Source of the DNA: Meishania litoralis
GTDB lineage: Bacteria; Bacteroidota; Bacteroidia; Flavobacteriales; Flavobacteriaceae
DNA: 64,000 bases
Direction of reading: 5' to 3'
Assembly: GCF_042611095.1 (NCBI RefSeq)
Contig: NZ_JBHFPV010000001.1
Location: 1,922,001 to 1,986,000, forward strand
The notes beneath the pieces were generated by a model. The model did not search any database and was not told where the DNA came from. It worked only from the letters and a program-made list of their open reading frames with translations. The stretch's first letter is position 1. Each line of letters opens with the position of its first letter. Shown piece by piece: positions 36,501 through 44,360 of the stretch. The position numbers and the translations under genes are program-made.

Positions 36501-36809
36501 GCTCAATTCTTGAAGCCTATGGCCATTGCCATAGCGTATGGTATTGGCTTTGCCACTGTTCTGACATTGTTGATGCTACCGATATTTCTGGCATTTAATA
36601 ATCGAATAAAAATGAGCGCGAAGTGGTTGAAAACAGGCGAAGATATAAGTAAGGAAGAAGTCGAACGCGCCATTAAGGAGCAGCAAGAAGAGATGCATAT
36701 GCAGATCAGGGCGCCTCATTCATTGAACGGTAGTAGTCACAAAGAGCCATCCGATACTTCGAAAAGCACCAAAAAAACTTCCTTAGAAACTGAAAGCGAA
36801 GAATTGTAA
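33504..36809 (+). CDS. RND efflux permease (AcrB/HAE-1 family)
   Basis: Proton-driven trimeric inner-membrane pump, 1101 residues with the typical 12-helix, two-half layout. Visible landmarks are SLNSSFFPLVDSKNISISIT after the first helix, the TM4 proton-relay pair in IGILVDDGIVIAENI, the second-half counterpart IALIGIMVNDGLVLISRF, and large periplasmic porter domains between. A charged C-terminal extension of about 60 residues (from MSAKWLKTGEDISKEE) is longer than in E. coli AcrB. Its stop overlaps the next start (TAATG), so the TolC-like protein is coupled. Substrate unknown. Confidence 0.96.
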   Translation: MRNIISYFIKYHVAVDVFILAFFVFGIFGALSLNSSFFPLVDSKNISISITYPGASPQEVEEGIVLKIEDNLKGLEGVDRVTSTARENSGTINVEIEKGRDVDFMLLEVKNAVDRVPSFPTGMEPLVVSKLEAIRQTISFAISGDDVPLATLKQVGRQVENELRTIDGISQIQMSGYPQEEIEIAVNENSLLAYNMSFNEVAQAVANANILVTGGNIKTDAEEYLIRANNRSYYGDELSNLIIRADASGSAVRLKDVAIIRDRFAESPNASYFDGNLAVSASITSTNTEDLIGAAEKVKEYVEDFNQKHNNIKLDVVSDQSKTLTQRTELLTENAIIGMILVLVFLSLFLNTRLAFWVAFGLPISFLGMFVFAGQFDVTINVLSLFGMIIVIGILVDDGIVIAENIYQHYEKGKSPIQAAIDGTMEVIPPIVSAIITTVLAFSIFLFLDGRIGEFFSEVSVIVILTLVVSLVEALIILPAHLAHSKALAPLDQNPKKGLAKAFANLRVINEMGDRFMMWMRDKLYSPALRFALRYKILTFAFFMMALILTFGSMGGGIVRTAFFPRIASDRVAVELLMPNGTNEKVTDSIIGLIEEKSAIVNQELTEKYLQGSGKELFENTIRIIGPGSSAATLVINLLPGEERPDAIRSDMVTNRLQELVGPVIGVESLIYGSGGNFGGSPVSVSLLGNNIQELKAAKAELKSNLENNALLKDVADNDPAGIKEIRLQLKESAYSLGLDLRTVMNQVRAGFFGTQAQRFQRGQDEIRVWVRYDRENRSSITDLDEMRITTPTGSKVPLKEIADYTIERGDVAINHLEGQREIQVSADIKDDKTTSATDIMAEIRTEIMPDIQSKYPTVTASYEGQNREANKMTASLRVAGLSVLLLIYITIAFTFRSFSQPLLLLLLVPFSFTAVAWGHWIHGFPVNILSMLGIIALIGIMVNDGLVLISRFNGNLREGMKFDDAIFEAGRSRFRAIFLTSVTTIAGLAPLLLEKSRQAQFLKPMAIAIAYGIGFATVLTLLMLPIFLAFNNRIKMSAKWLKTGEDISKEEVERAIKEQQEEMHMQIRAPHSLNGSSHKEPSDTSKSTKKTSLETESEEL

Positions 36810-38164
36810 TGAAAAAAATTGAATTGCTTGCCCTCTTCATATTCTTGATGGGCCAAGGGATGGTCTTTTCCCAAGAAAAACTATTATCCAAAGATGAAGC
36901 GGTAAGTATGGCCCTTGAGAATAATTTTGGGATAAGGGTGGCCAAAAATCAGGTTGAAATTGCAGAGAACAACAAAAGTGTACTTAATACCGGTTTTTTG
37001 CCTACGTTAACAGGCAATGCCGGGGCAACCTATCAAAGAGATGACAACACCATTGAATTTCCTGGACAGATTAATGCGGATGGATCTCCTAGGGCCGATG
37101 TTCAGATCTATAAAGCCGAGGCACAACGGTATAATTCTTCGCTGAACGCAAATTATGTGCTGTTCGATGGGCTGGGCCGTTTTTATAATTATAAGCGTTT
37201 AAAGGAGCAATATCAGCTAAGTGAGCTTCAGGCCCGGGAAACCATTGAGAACACCATGTTGCAGTTGTTCAGTGTTTATTTTGAAATTGCTAGGCTCACC
37301 GAGAACGAAAATGTTTTGAGAGAGGCTTTGGAAATCTCTACCCAACGCATCAAAAGAGCCGAGTATGCCTTTGAATATGGTCAGAACACCAAGCTAGATA
37401 TCTTGAACGCCCAGGTCGATGTAACCAATGACAGTATAAATCTTTTAAGTACAAGATTACAATTGGCAAATACAAAGCGAGATTTGAACGTAGTGCTGAA
37501 CCGTAGTCTCAACGAGTCATTTAAGGTAGATACTTTGGTCAACTTTATACCAAGACTTCAACTTGAAGAATATATGGCCCAGGCCAAGTTGAACAATGTG
37601 GCGTTGTTGCAGACCGAGAAGAACTTGGCCATCAATGCCTATGATATCAAGGTGAACAGATCGGGCTATCTGCCGACATTGGGTTTGAACGGCGCCTATG
37701 GTTGGAATTTGAATCAATCTGCCGCCTCGGCATTTTTTCCGGGCACAAATAATGAGAACACCAGGAATTTCGTTTTGGGCGCTAGTCTGACTTGGAATCT
37801 TTTCGATGGGGGAGGTACGACCGTACGGGTCAAGAATTCGAAAATAGCCTATGAAAATCAAGAATTGTTAAAGGAGCAGGTAGCGTTGGAGGTCGATCGT
37901 GACATTAAGAATGCAATGGCCATTTATGAGAATCGATTAAACGTATTTGAGATTCAAGAACAAAATGTGATTACCAACCAGAACAATTTCGAACGATCAA
38001 AAGAACAATTTCAACTGGGCAGGATCACTTCGATAGAATTCAGGCAGGCCCAGATTAACCTTCTAAATGCGCTTACCAATAAGAATTTGGCCAAATACGA
38101 CGCCAAGTTGGCCGAATTGCAATTGCTTCAATTGACGGGACAACTCTTGAACGTCGATTTTTAG
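36809..38164 (+). CDS. TolC-family outer-membrane efflux channel
   Basis: Outer-membrane/periplasmic channel of the preceding RND system. The 451-residue product has a signal peptide (LLALFIFLMGQGMVFSQ) and two repeats of the long alpha-hairpin: ALENNFGIRVAKNQVEIAEN with NYVLFDGLGRFYNYK in the first half, and ASLTWNLFDGGGTTVRVK with QFQLGRITSIEFRQAQINLL in the second, all diagnostic of OEP repeats. One-base overlap with the pump gene. Confidence 0.95.
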   Translation: MKKIELLALFIFLMGQGMVFSQEKLLSKDEAVSMALENNFGIRVAKNQVEIAENNKSVLNTGFLPTLTGNAGATYQRDDNTIEFPGQINADGSPRADVQIYKAEAQRYNSSLNANYVLFDGLGRFYNYKRLKEQYQLSELQARETIENTMLQLFSVYFEIARLTENENVLREALEISTQRIKRAEYAFEYGQNTKLDILNAQVDVTNDSINLLSTRLQLANTKRDLNVVLNRSLNESFKVDTLVNFIPRLQLEEYMAQAKLNNVALLQTEKNLAINAYDIKVNRSGYLPTLGLNGAYGWNLNQSAASAFFPGTNNENTRNFVLGASLTWNLFDGGGTTVRVKNSKIAYENQELLKEQVALEVDRDIKNAMAIYENRLNVFEIQEQNVITNQNNFERSKEQFQLGRITSIEFRQAQINLLNALTNKNLAKYDAKLAELQLLQLTGQLLNVDF

Positions 38165-38176
38165 TCTTTCAAAACC

Positions 38177-38359
38177 ATGTACGAGCATTTTTTTCAATGC
38201 CCTTATTGTTGGGAACAGATTTCGATGCTTTTGGATTCGTCGATACCTCTTCAAACTTATGTTGAGGACTGTGAGGTGTGCTGCAACCCCATTGAGGTAA
38301 CACCTCGCTTCGAGGCTTCGCAGCTGATTGGCTTTGAAATCAGGGATATTGGGCAGTAG
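38177..38359 (+). CDS. CPXCG-motif cysteine-rich protein
   Basis: A 60-residue protein of the CPXCG (Cys_rich_CPXG) family, which has no known function. Two cysteine pairs, CPYC (8-11) and CEVC (32-35, CEVCCNPIEV with an extra Cys), should bind one zinc ion. Length is normal for the family. It follows the TolC-like gene by 12 bases on the same strand and ends 6 bases from the converging DUF2807 gene. Confidence 0.88.
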   Translation: MYEHFFQCPYCWEQISMLLDSSIPLQTYVEDCEVCCNPIEVTPRFEASQLIGFEIRDIGQ

Positions 38360-38365
38360 CAGCCG

Positions 38366-39046
38366 TTAATCCATTATTTTGATTTTCCCTCCAAAAACTT
38401 TGTTTTTGTCCACTTCCTTAGGGTTGCCATAAATATAGATCGTTCCGCCCGCCCTGACTTTGGCCGTGACCTTATCTGTAGCATTTACATCGGCCCTACC
38501 GCCTGCGTTAACGGTCACGGTCGTTTGTTCGGTGTTCAATTTCTCGTTGAAGACCTTGCCCCCTGCATTGGCCACCACTTCTTGGGTTTTGGCGTTGCCT
38601 GTCAGGGTTATTTCGCCACCTGAAGTCGATTTTATCTCGAGTTTGTCAATGTTGACCTTGAGGTCGACCTTGCCTCCTTCCTGTACCGCAATTCTTGAGA
38701 AATCACCGGTCAAGGTATCTTCGGAATTGATTTTGGCATTCTCGTTCGAATCTATGAGACTGAGGTTTTCAGTATAATATACTTTGGCCTCTATATCCCC
38801 TCCATCCATATGATTGCCCAATTCCATTCTGATTTTCAAAAGGCCATTTTTATTGGCTACTTCTACTTCATCACGATCCTCTCCGCTAATCACGACCTTA
38901 TTTTCGCCGCTCTTTATCAGTATTACCTGAATTCGGTCAAAAGCCTTTATTTCTGTAAATTTTTCGAGTTCTACGGTAATCTCTTTCTGTGCGAACATGT
39001 TGAACGAGATCAGCCCCATCAGGAAAATCAGTATACTTTGTTTCAT
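38366..39046 (-). CDS. Secreted DUF2807 (head GIN domain) protein
   Basis: From ATG 39046 the product has 226 residues: signal peptide MKQSILIFLMGLISFNMFAQ, then a beta-solenoid of the putative auto-transporter adhesin head GIN domain (DUF2807), with FTEIKAFDRIQVILIKSGEN and repeated short strands such as GGKVDLKVNIDKLEIKSTSG and AGGRADVNATDKVTAKVRAGG (cited in parts). The frame extends upstream to 39130, but those residues look non-coding. The function of the family is unsettled; surface or envelope localisation is likely. Confidence 0.88.
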   Translation of the reverse strand: MKQSILIFLMGLISFNMFAQKEITVELEKFTEIKAFDRIQVILIKSGENKVVISGEDRDEVEVANKNGLLKIRMELGNHMDGGDIEAKVYYTENLSLIDSNENAKINSEDTLTGDFSRIAVQEGGKVDLKVNIDKLEIKSTSGGEITLTGNAKTQEVVANAGGKVFNEKLNTEQTTVTVNAGGRADVNATDKVTAKVRAGGTIYIYGNPKEVDKNKVFGGKIKIMD

Positions 39047-39295
39047 TTTGATTGATTTTTGCTTGTATAAATTTAACAAGAAACGTTCCAAATGTAATAA
39101 TTGTGTGCAAAACTTGCATATGGCTTTCAAAATTGATGCTTACAATGAACAAAAGTTTCTTCAAGCCACTGTAAACAGGGCATCGGGTATTAGCATATGG
39201 ATTTTGTGCGATACGGGAAGATAGAATTAAATGTATAGATTAGCCGACCAAATTGATTAAATTGCGATACTTAGTAAAAACTTAAAACTCAATTT
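39047..39295. other. Divergent intergenic region between DUF2807 and SUMF1-like genes
   Basis: 249 bases with no credible gene. It must contain the two divergent promoters, but no exact TAnnTTTG box is visible for the rightward gene. Confidence 0.4.
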
Positions 39296-40342
39296 TTGAA
39301 AAAATCCGCTGTCGAAAAGTTCTGTGGCTATAGCCCGTTAAGATATGCCTTTCTCGGAATGCTTGTTCTTGGAATAGCCTGCAAAACGACCAAAGTTGTT
39401 GAAGAGTCTACTTCAGGGCAAACAAAGACCGAAGAAGCCCGCATGGTCGAGACCTATTCTGAAACAATTCCCGAAACCGACATATCCATTGACATGGTCA
39501 AAATACCTGAAGGAAGTTTTACCATGGGAAGTACGGATGCCGAACCGGATCGAAAGGCCGACGAAGGACCGCAGCGGGAAGTGACCCTAGATGCTTTTTG
39601 GATGGGAAAATACGAGGTTACCTGGGATGTGTTCGAACTCTTCTTTAAACAGAACCAAAAATTGTTTCAAAATTTAGAAGCTGAGAAACTCCAGGGCATC
39701 GATGCCATTTCCCGCCCAAGTCCACCTTATGAGGATCCATCATATGGTATGGGCAAAGATGGCTATCCGGCAGTGAGTATGAGCACCTATTCGGCACTGG
39801 TATTCTGTAAGTGGTTAAGTAACATGACCGGAAAATTTTACAGACTTCCGACAGAGGCGGAATGGGAGTATGCGGCACGAGCGGGTACTGAAACGGCCTA
39901 CTCGTTCGGAGATAATCAAGACGAGATAGACCAATACGCGGTGTATTATAAAAACTCAGGTAATAAATATGCTCAGGTGGGCAGTAAATTACCCAATGCA
40001 TGGGGATTGTACGATATGCACGGCAATGTTGCCGAGTGGACGCTCGATGAATACAAAGAAGATGCCTATGCTACGTTGGACACCAAAAATCCTTGGGCCG
40101 TGCCAATGGTAATCCATCCAAGGGTCTATCGGGGTGGGTCTTGGGATGATGATGCTGATAAATTACGTTCTGCCGCGAGAACGGCATCAAGTTTGAGACA
40201 GCAGAAAAGGGACCCCCAGATACCCAAAAGTTTTTGGTGGTTTACAGATTCGAACTTTGTCGGGTTCCGATTGGTAAGTCCGGTAGTTCAGCCCAGCGAG
40301 GACGAACAAAAGAAATTCTGGCAAAAAGTGCTCGATGAATAA
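39296..40342 (+). CDS. SUMF1/FGE-domain lipoprotein without FGE active-site cysteines
   Basis: 348 residues from a TTG at 39296, which gives a complete exported N-terminus with a possible lipidation Cys29 (LGIACKTTK); the alternative ATG 39359 leaves a very short signal. The domain is clearly formylglycine-generating-enzyme-like: MVKIPEGSFTMGSTDAEPDR, FWMGKYEVTWDVF, YRLPTEAEWEYAARAG, HGNVAEWTLDEY and VYRGGSWDDDADKLRSAAR. Where catalytic FGE has two cysteines after RGGSW, there are none, so it is a structural relative, like GldK. It leads the envelope redox cluster, with yceI 22 bases after. Confidence 0.88.
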   Translation: MKKSAVEKFCGYSPLRYAFLGMLVLGIACKTTKVVEESTSGQTKTEEARMVETYSETIPETDISIDMVKIPEGSFTMGSTDAEPDRKADEGPQREVTLDAFWMGKYEVTWDVFELFFKQNQKLFQNLEAEKLQGIDAISRPSPPYEDPSYGMGKDGYPAVSMSTYSALVFCKWLSNMTGKFYRLPTEAEWEYAARAGTETAYSFGDNQDEIDQYAVYYKNSGNKYAQVGSKLPNAWGLYDMHGNVAEWTLDEYKEDAYATLDTKNPWAVPMVIHPRVYRGGSWDDDADKLRSAARTASSLRQQKRDPQIPKSFWWFTDSNFVGFRLVSPVVQPSEDEQKKFWQKVLDE

Positions 40343-40364
40343 TGTAGAATAAAAAGCTAAAAGA

Positions 40365-40910
40365 ATGAAGCAAAATATAGTAGTGGTCTTTTTCATGTTC
40401 GTTTTGGTCGGACTCACTCCGCTAATGGCCCAAGAAACATATGGGTTGTCCTCTGAAAGCAAGCTAACGATAGAAGGTACTTCGACGGTCCACGATTGGA
40501 CGGTCACGGCAAATACCATACAAGGTAAGTTAAGGGCTCAGGGAACTTCGCTCGAAGAAATCGAATTCCAGGTCGATGTAGCCGATATTAAAAGCGAGCG
40601 TGGTGCGACCATGGATAAGAAAATGTACAATGCGCTAAAGAAAGAAGAACATCCCAAGGTACTATTTGTACTCAATGAAGTAAAAGGTCAAAATGTGCTA
40701 TCAGGTACTTTGACCATTGCCGGCAATGCCAAGAAAGTCGATATTGAATGCAAAATTTTGGCTTCAAGTGATGAGGTCAAGATTTCCGGAGAACATCGAA
40801 TTGCCTTGAAAGATTTCAATATTGAACCTCCGACGGCCATGTTCGGGCAGGTTATCGTCGGTGATGATGTTACGGTCAAGTTCGATTTGGTTTTCAAAAG
40901 TGAAAGCTGA
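40365..40910 (+). CDS. YceI-family periplasmic protein
   Basis: A 181-residue lipocalin-like protein that binds isoprenoid-type lipids in characterised members. It has a signal peptide (MFVLVGLTPLMAQ) and the family pattern SKLTIEGTSTVHDWTV, MDKKMYNALKKEEHPKV, LSGTLTIAGNAKKVDI and a late HRIALKDFNIEPPTAM. Length is normal. The ApbE gene follows directly, overlapping it or 22 bases downstream depending on the start chosen. Co-location with ApbE and cytochromes suggests a role around envelope electron carriers, possibly a quinone; this is inference. Confidence 0.92.
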   Translation: MKQNIVVVFFMFVLVGLTPLMAQETYGLSSESKLTIEGTSTVHDWTVTANTIQGKLRAQGTSLEEIEFQVDVADIKSERGATMDKKMYNALKKEEHPKVLFVLNEVKGQNVLSGTLTIAGNAKKVDIECKILASSDEVKISGEHRIALKDFNIEPPTAMFGQVIVGDDVTVKFDLVFKSES

Positions 40911-40932
40911 ACGAATCGAAGGCAGGTTACAT

Positions 40933-41928
40933 TTGCTCAAGAATTATTTCTTAATTGCACTATTTTTGGTCGTTTTTACGACGAGCGCGCAGATTCGCTT
41001 CGAGTATGAAGGCCAAAAGATGGGTACGCAGATTCGACTGGTATTTTATGCCTCGGACCCAGTAGTGGCAGACTCCGCTTCGAAGGCTGTATTCTCTAGA
41101 ATCGATGAACTCAATACCATCTTAAGTGATTATCTCGAAGATAGCGAACTGAACCAATTATGCCAACGACCCAAACAACCTGTCAAGGTTAGCGGCGATT
41201 TGTTCGAGGCCCTTTTTGAATCCGTGGAAATAGCCAAGAGCACCGAAGGGGCGTTTGACATAACGGCCGGACCCCTGATCCGATTGTGGCGAGATGCGCG
41301 AAAATCTAAAATACTTCCGAACAGCAAGGAAATCAAAAAAGCACTGAAGGTTGTCGATCATCGCAATATTACTTTTTTAGGGAAGGATGAAGTCAGACTT
41401 GAAAAGGAAAATATGCAACTGGATCTGGGTGGTATCGGAAAAGGCTTTGCCGCCGACGAGGCGTTAGAAGTTCTTAAGGCCCATGGAATCTATTCGGCAC
41501 TTATCGATATGGGAGGGGATATTACCGTGGGTGACCCCCCACCTGACATGGAATACTGGACACTTGCGTTTTACTATTACGATAAAGAGGGCAAGGAAGT
41601 TGCCCAGAAGATAAAACTCAAAAATCAAGCAATTGCCACTTCGGGCGATCTTTACCAATTCTTGGAAGTAGATGGCATACGCTATTCGCACATTGTGGAC
41701 CCCAAGACCGGTATGGCATTGAATTCACGAATTCAGGTCACGGTGATAGCCCCGAAAGGAACCCTTGCCGACGGCTATGCATCGGCCTTTAGTGTTATGG
41801 GAATAGGCAAGACCAAAGAAAAAATTGATCAAATCAGGGGTCTCAACGCATTTATTGTCGAACAAGCGCCGCACAAACATCTTCAATGGATTAGCGATGG
41901 TTTTCAGGGATTCTTTCTTACGAACTGA
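40933..41928 (+). CDS. apbE: FAD:protein FMN transferase ApbE
   Basis: Periplasmic enzyme that attaches FMN covalently to a Thr or Ser of target flavoproteins such as RnfG/NqrC. From TTG 40933 there are 331 residues with signal peptide LLKNYFLIALFLVVFTTSAQ; GTG 40900, overlapping yceI, is the other possible start. Domain marks are MGTQIRLVFYA, FDITAGPLIRLWRDA, LDLGGIGKGFAADEAL, SALIDMGGDI and the Mg-site region ATSGDLYQF ... HIVDPKTGM. No obvious FMN-acceptor target (DGxTGAT-type motif) was seen in neighbouring genes. Confidence 0.92.
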   Translation: MLKNYFLIALFLVVFTTSAQIRFEYEGQKMGTQIRLVFYASDPVVADSASKAVFSRIDELNTILSDYLEDSELNQLCQRPKQPVKVSGDLFEALFESVEIAKSTEGAFDITAGPLIRLWRDARKSKILPNSKEIKKALKVVDHRNITFLGKDEVRLEKENMQLDLGGIGKGFAADEALEVLKAHGIYSALIDMGGDITVGDPPPDMEYWTLAFYYYDKEGKEVAQKIKLKNQAIATSGDLYQFLEVDGIRYSHIVDPKTGMALNSRIQVTVIAPKGTLADGYASAFSVMGIGKTKEKIDQIRGLNAFIVEQAPHKHLQWISDGFQGFFLTN

Positions 41929-42013
41929 TCATTAAACGTGCTCGTCGATTTCTACATGATACTTTTGATCGGAAATCACTAACTTTAGAGAATGCGTTCT
42001 AGGGAATAAGGGT

Positions 42014-44356
42014 ATGAAGCAAAAAATTGGAATCGTTGCTATCTTGGTCGCTTTGATAGTGCTGCTCTACGCTTTTAAAAGTGGGGTCTTCAATTCGGCA
42101 AAAGATGATTATATAGGTATGGTGTTGCCGAATAAGGTCGATTATAATTTTCATATCAAGCCGATACTTTCCGATAACTGCTACACATGTCATGGGCCTG
42201 ATGCCAATAAGCGCAAGGCGGGTTTTAGACTTGATGTGGCCGAAGATGCCCATTCTGAACTTCCAGAAAACCCCGGAAGATTTCCCATTGTGCCGGGCAA
42301 GCCGGGCAAAAGTGCAATTTATGAGCATATCATTTCCGATGACCCGGATATGTTGATGCCGCCCCCAGACTCAAAACTGGCCCTGAATTCCTATGAGAAG
42401 AAACTGATCAAAAAGTGGATCGAGCAAGGTGGTAAATTTGAAAAGCACTGGGCTTTTAAGACTCCTGAAAAAAGTAAGGTTCCAAATACCATAAATATTG
42501 AATGGCCACAAAACGAAATCGATGGCTTCATCTTGGCCAAACTGGAGGATCGTAATTTGGCCCCTTCGCCCAAGGCTGGTACCGAAACTTTGATTCGAAG
42601 GATAAGTTTGGACCTTACCGGGCTTCCGCCAAAAAGAAAAGTTGTGGATGATTTGATCAAAAATCCTTCAGATAAGTTATTGGAAAAGGTAATCGATGAG
42701 TTTTTGGCTTCCCCCGAATATGGAGAGCGAATGACCCAGGCTTGGCTCGATCTGGCGCGTTATGCCGATTCGCACGGTTACCAAGATGATAGTTATCGAA
42801 GCATGTGGCCTTGGCGCGATTGGGTAATCCATGCCTTTAATGAAAATTTGCCGTACGATGAATTTTTGACCTGGCAATTGGCAGGCGATATGCTTCCTAA
42901 TGCGACGAAAGAACAGATTTTGGCCACTGGTTTCAACCGCAACCATCCCATTACTCAAGAAGGGGGTGTCATTCAAGAAGAGTACCGTACCAACTACGTC
43001 TTAGATCGTACCAATACATTGGGCAAGGGCATTTTGGGCATAACCTTGGAATGTGCACGGTGCCACGACCATAAATATGATGCCATCTCGCAAAAAGATT
43101 ATTTCAGTCTTTTCTCATTTTTTAATCAGGTCGATGAAAAAGGGCTGCAGATGGATGCCGTTCAGGCGGCCAATCAAAAGTTTTATGCCGACCCGCCCTA
43201 CATCACAATTTCTGACAAGGAGACCGAAGACGTACTTTCTTTCGTCAAATTGGAAAAAGGAAAACAGATCAACGTGATGGTGATGAACGATTCGGCCCCC
43301 AAGACTACGTTTATACTGAATAGGGGCGAGTACGACCAACCGACCGACTCGGTCTTGCCCGGTACCCCTGAAACTATCTATCCCTTTCCCGAAGGTCTTC
43401 CACAGAATAGGTTGGGGCTTGCCCAATGGGTAACCGACAAAAAAAACCCTCTTACGGCAAGGGTTTTCGTTAATCGAATATGGGGAATGGTATTCGGTCG
43501 CGGCCTTGTGGAGACAGCCGAAGATTTCGGTGTGCAGGGAAGCCTGCCCACACATCCTGAACTTTTGGATTGGCTGGCCGTTGATTTTATGGAGCATGAT
43601 TGGGATATTAAATATCTTTTGAAAAAAATCATGCTTTCGGCTACCTATCAGCAAAGATCGGAACTTACCCCTGAACTCAAAAAAACGGATCCTGAAAACA
43701 AATTACTGGCCCGTGCACCAAGATTTAGAATGAGCGGTGAAATGATACGCGACTATATTTTGGCCTCGAGCGGAATTTTAAATCGAGAAATCGGCGGGCC
43801 TAGCGTAAAACCGTACCAACCCCCTGGTTTATGGGAGGAAACAAATGCTGGAGGTAATCGCGGCATACTAACGACTTATGTGCCCGATGAGGGCGATAAA
43901 CTTTACCGACGGTCATTGTACACTTTTTGGAAACGTACGCTACCCCCGGCAAGTATGACCATTTTTGATGCTCCTACACGTGATTTTTGTGAAGTACGCC
44001 GACAAAAAACAAATACACCTCTACAGGCATTGGCGCTTCAGAACGATGTGCAGGTTTTGGAAGCTGCCCGGGTCTTGGCGCAGACTGTGATTGGCGAAAA
44101 AGAAAATACGAGAGAAATGGTTGACGAAACATTTCGGTCGATCCTGATCAGGAAACCGAGCGTGGACGAACTAGAGCTTCTCGAAACCTATTATACCAAT
44201 GCCTGGGCAGATTTTGATGCTGACAAACAAAGTGCGGAAAAACTAGTTGTCCAGGGTAACTATCCCGTCGCGAAAACCGACCCTGTCAAGACCGCCGCCT
44301 TGATGTTGACGGCTCAAGTCATATACAATTTGGATGAAACCATAACCAAAGAATAA
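42014..44356 (+). CDS. PSCyt1-DUF1549-DUF1553 cytochrome-like protein
   Basis: A 780-residue protein of the planctomycete-type set. After an N-terminal membrane anchor (about 4-21) a c-type heme site CYTCH (56-60) lies in a planctomycete cytochrome C domain, with a distal-Met candidate in LMPPPDSKL. DUF1549 follows (NEIDGFILAKLEDRNLAPSP, RISLDLTGLPP, AWLDLARYADSHGYQDD), then DUF1553 (NPLTARVFVNRIW, GRGLVETAEDFG, FDAPTRDFCEVRRQKTNTPL). Only 4 bases separate it from the DUF1501 gene, a pairing conserved in Planctomycetes and some Bacteroidota. Biochemical role unknown. Confidence 0.93.
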   Translation: MKQKIGIVAILVALIVLLYAFKSGVFNSAKDDYIGMVLPNKVDYNFHIKPILSDNCYTCHGPDANKRKAGFRLDVAEDAHSELPENPGRFPIVPGKPGKSAIYEHIISDDPDMLMPPPDSKLALNSYEKKLIKKWIEQGGKFEKHWAFKTPEKSKVPNTINIEWPQNEIDGFILAKLEDRNLAPSPKAGTETLIRRISLDLTGLPPKRKVVDDLIKNPSDKLLEKVIDEFLASPEYGERMTQAWLDLARYADSHGYQDDSYRSMWPWRDWVIHAFNENLPYDEFLTWQLAGDMLPNATKEQILATGFNRNHPITQEGGVIQEEYRTNYVLDRTNTLGKGILGITLECARCHDHKYDAISQKDYFSLFSFFNQVDEKGLQMDAVQAANQKFYADPPYITISDKETEDVLSFVKLEKGKQINVMVMNDSAPKTTFILNRGEYDQPTDSVLPGTPETIYPFPEGLPQNRLGLAQWVTDKKNPLTARVFVNRIWGMVFGRGLVETAEDFGVQGSLPTHPELLDWLAVDFMEHDWDIKYLLKKIMLSATYQQRSELTPELKKTDPENKLLARAPRFRMSGEMIRDYILASSGILNREIGGPSVKPYQPPGLWEETNAGGNRGILTTYVPDEGDKLYRRSLYTFWKRTLPPASMTIFDAPTRDFCEVRRQKTNTPLQALALQNDVQVLEAARVLAQTVIGEKENTREMVDETFRSILIRKPSVDELELLETYYTNAWADFDADKQSAEKLVVQGNYPVAKTDPVKTAALMLTAQVIYNLDETITKE

Positions 44357-44360
44357 GATT

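Noticed and set aside
39296..40342. Active sulfatase-maturing formylglycine-generating enzyme
   Set aside because: The two catalytic cysteines after RGGSW are absent and there is no sulfatase gene nearby.
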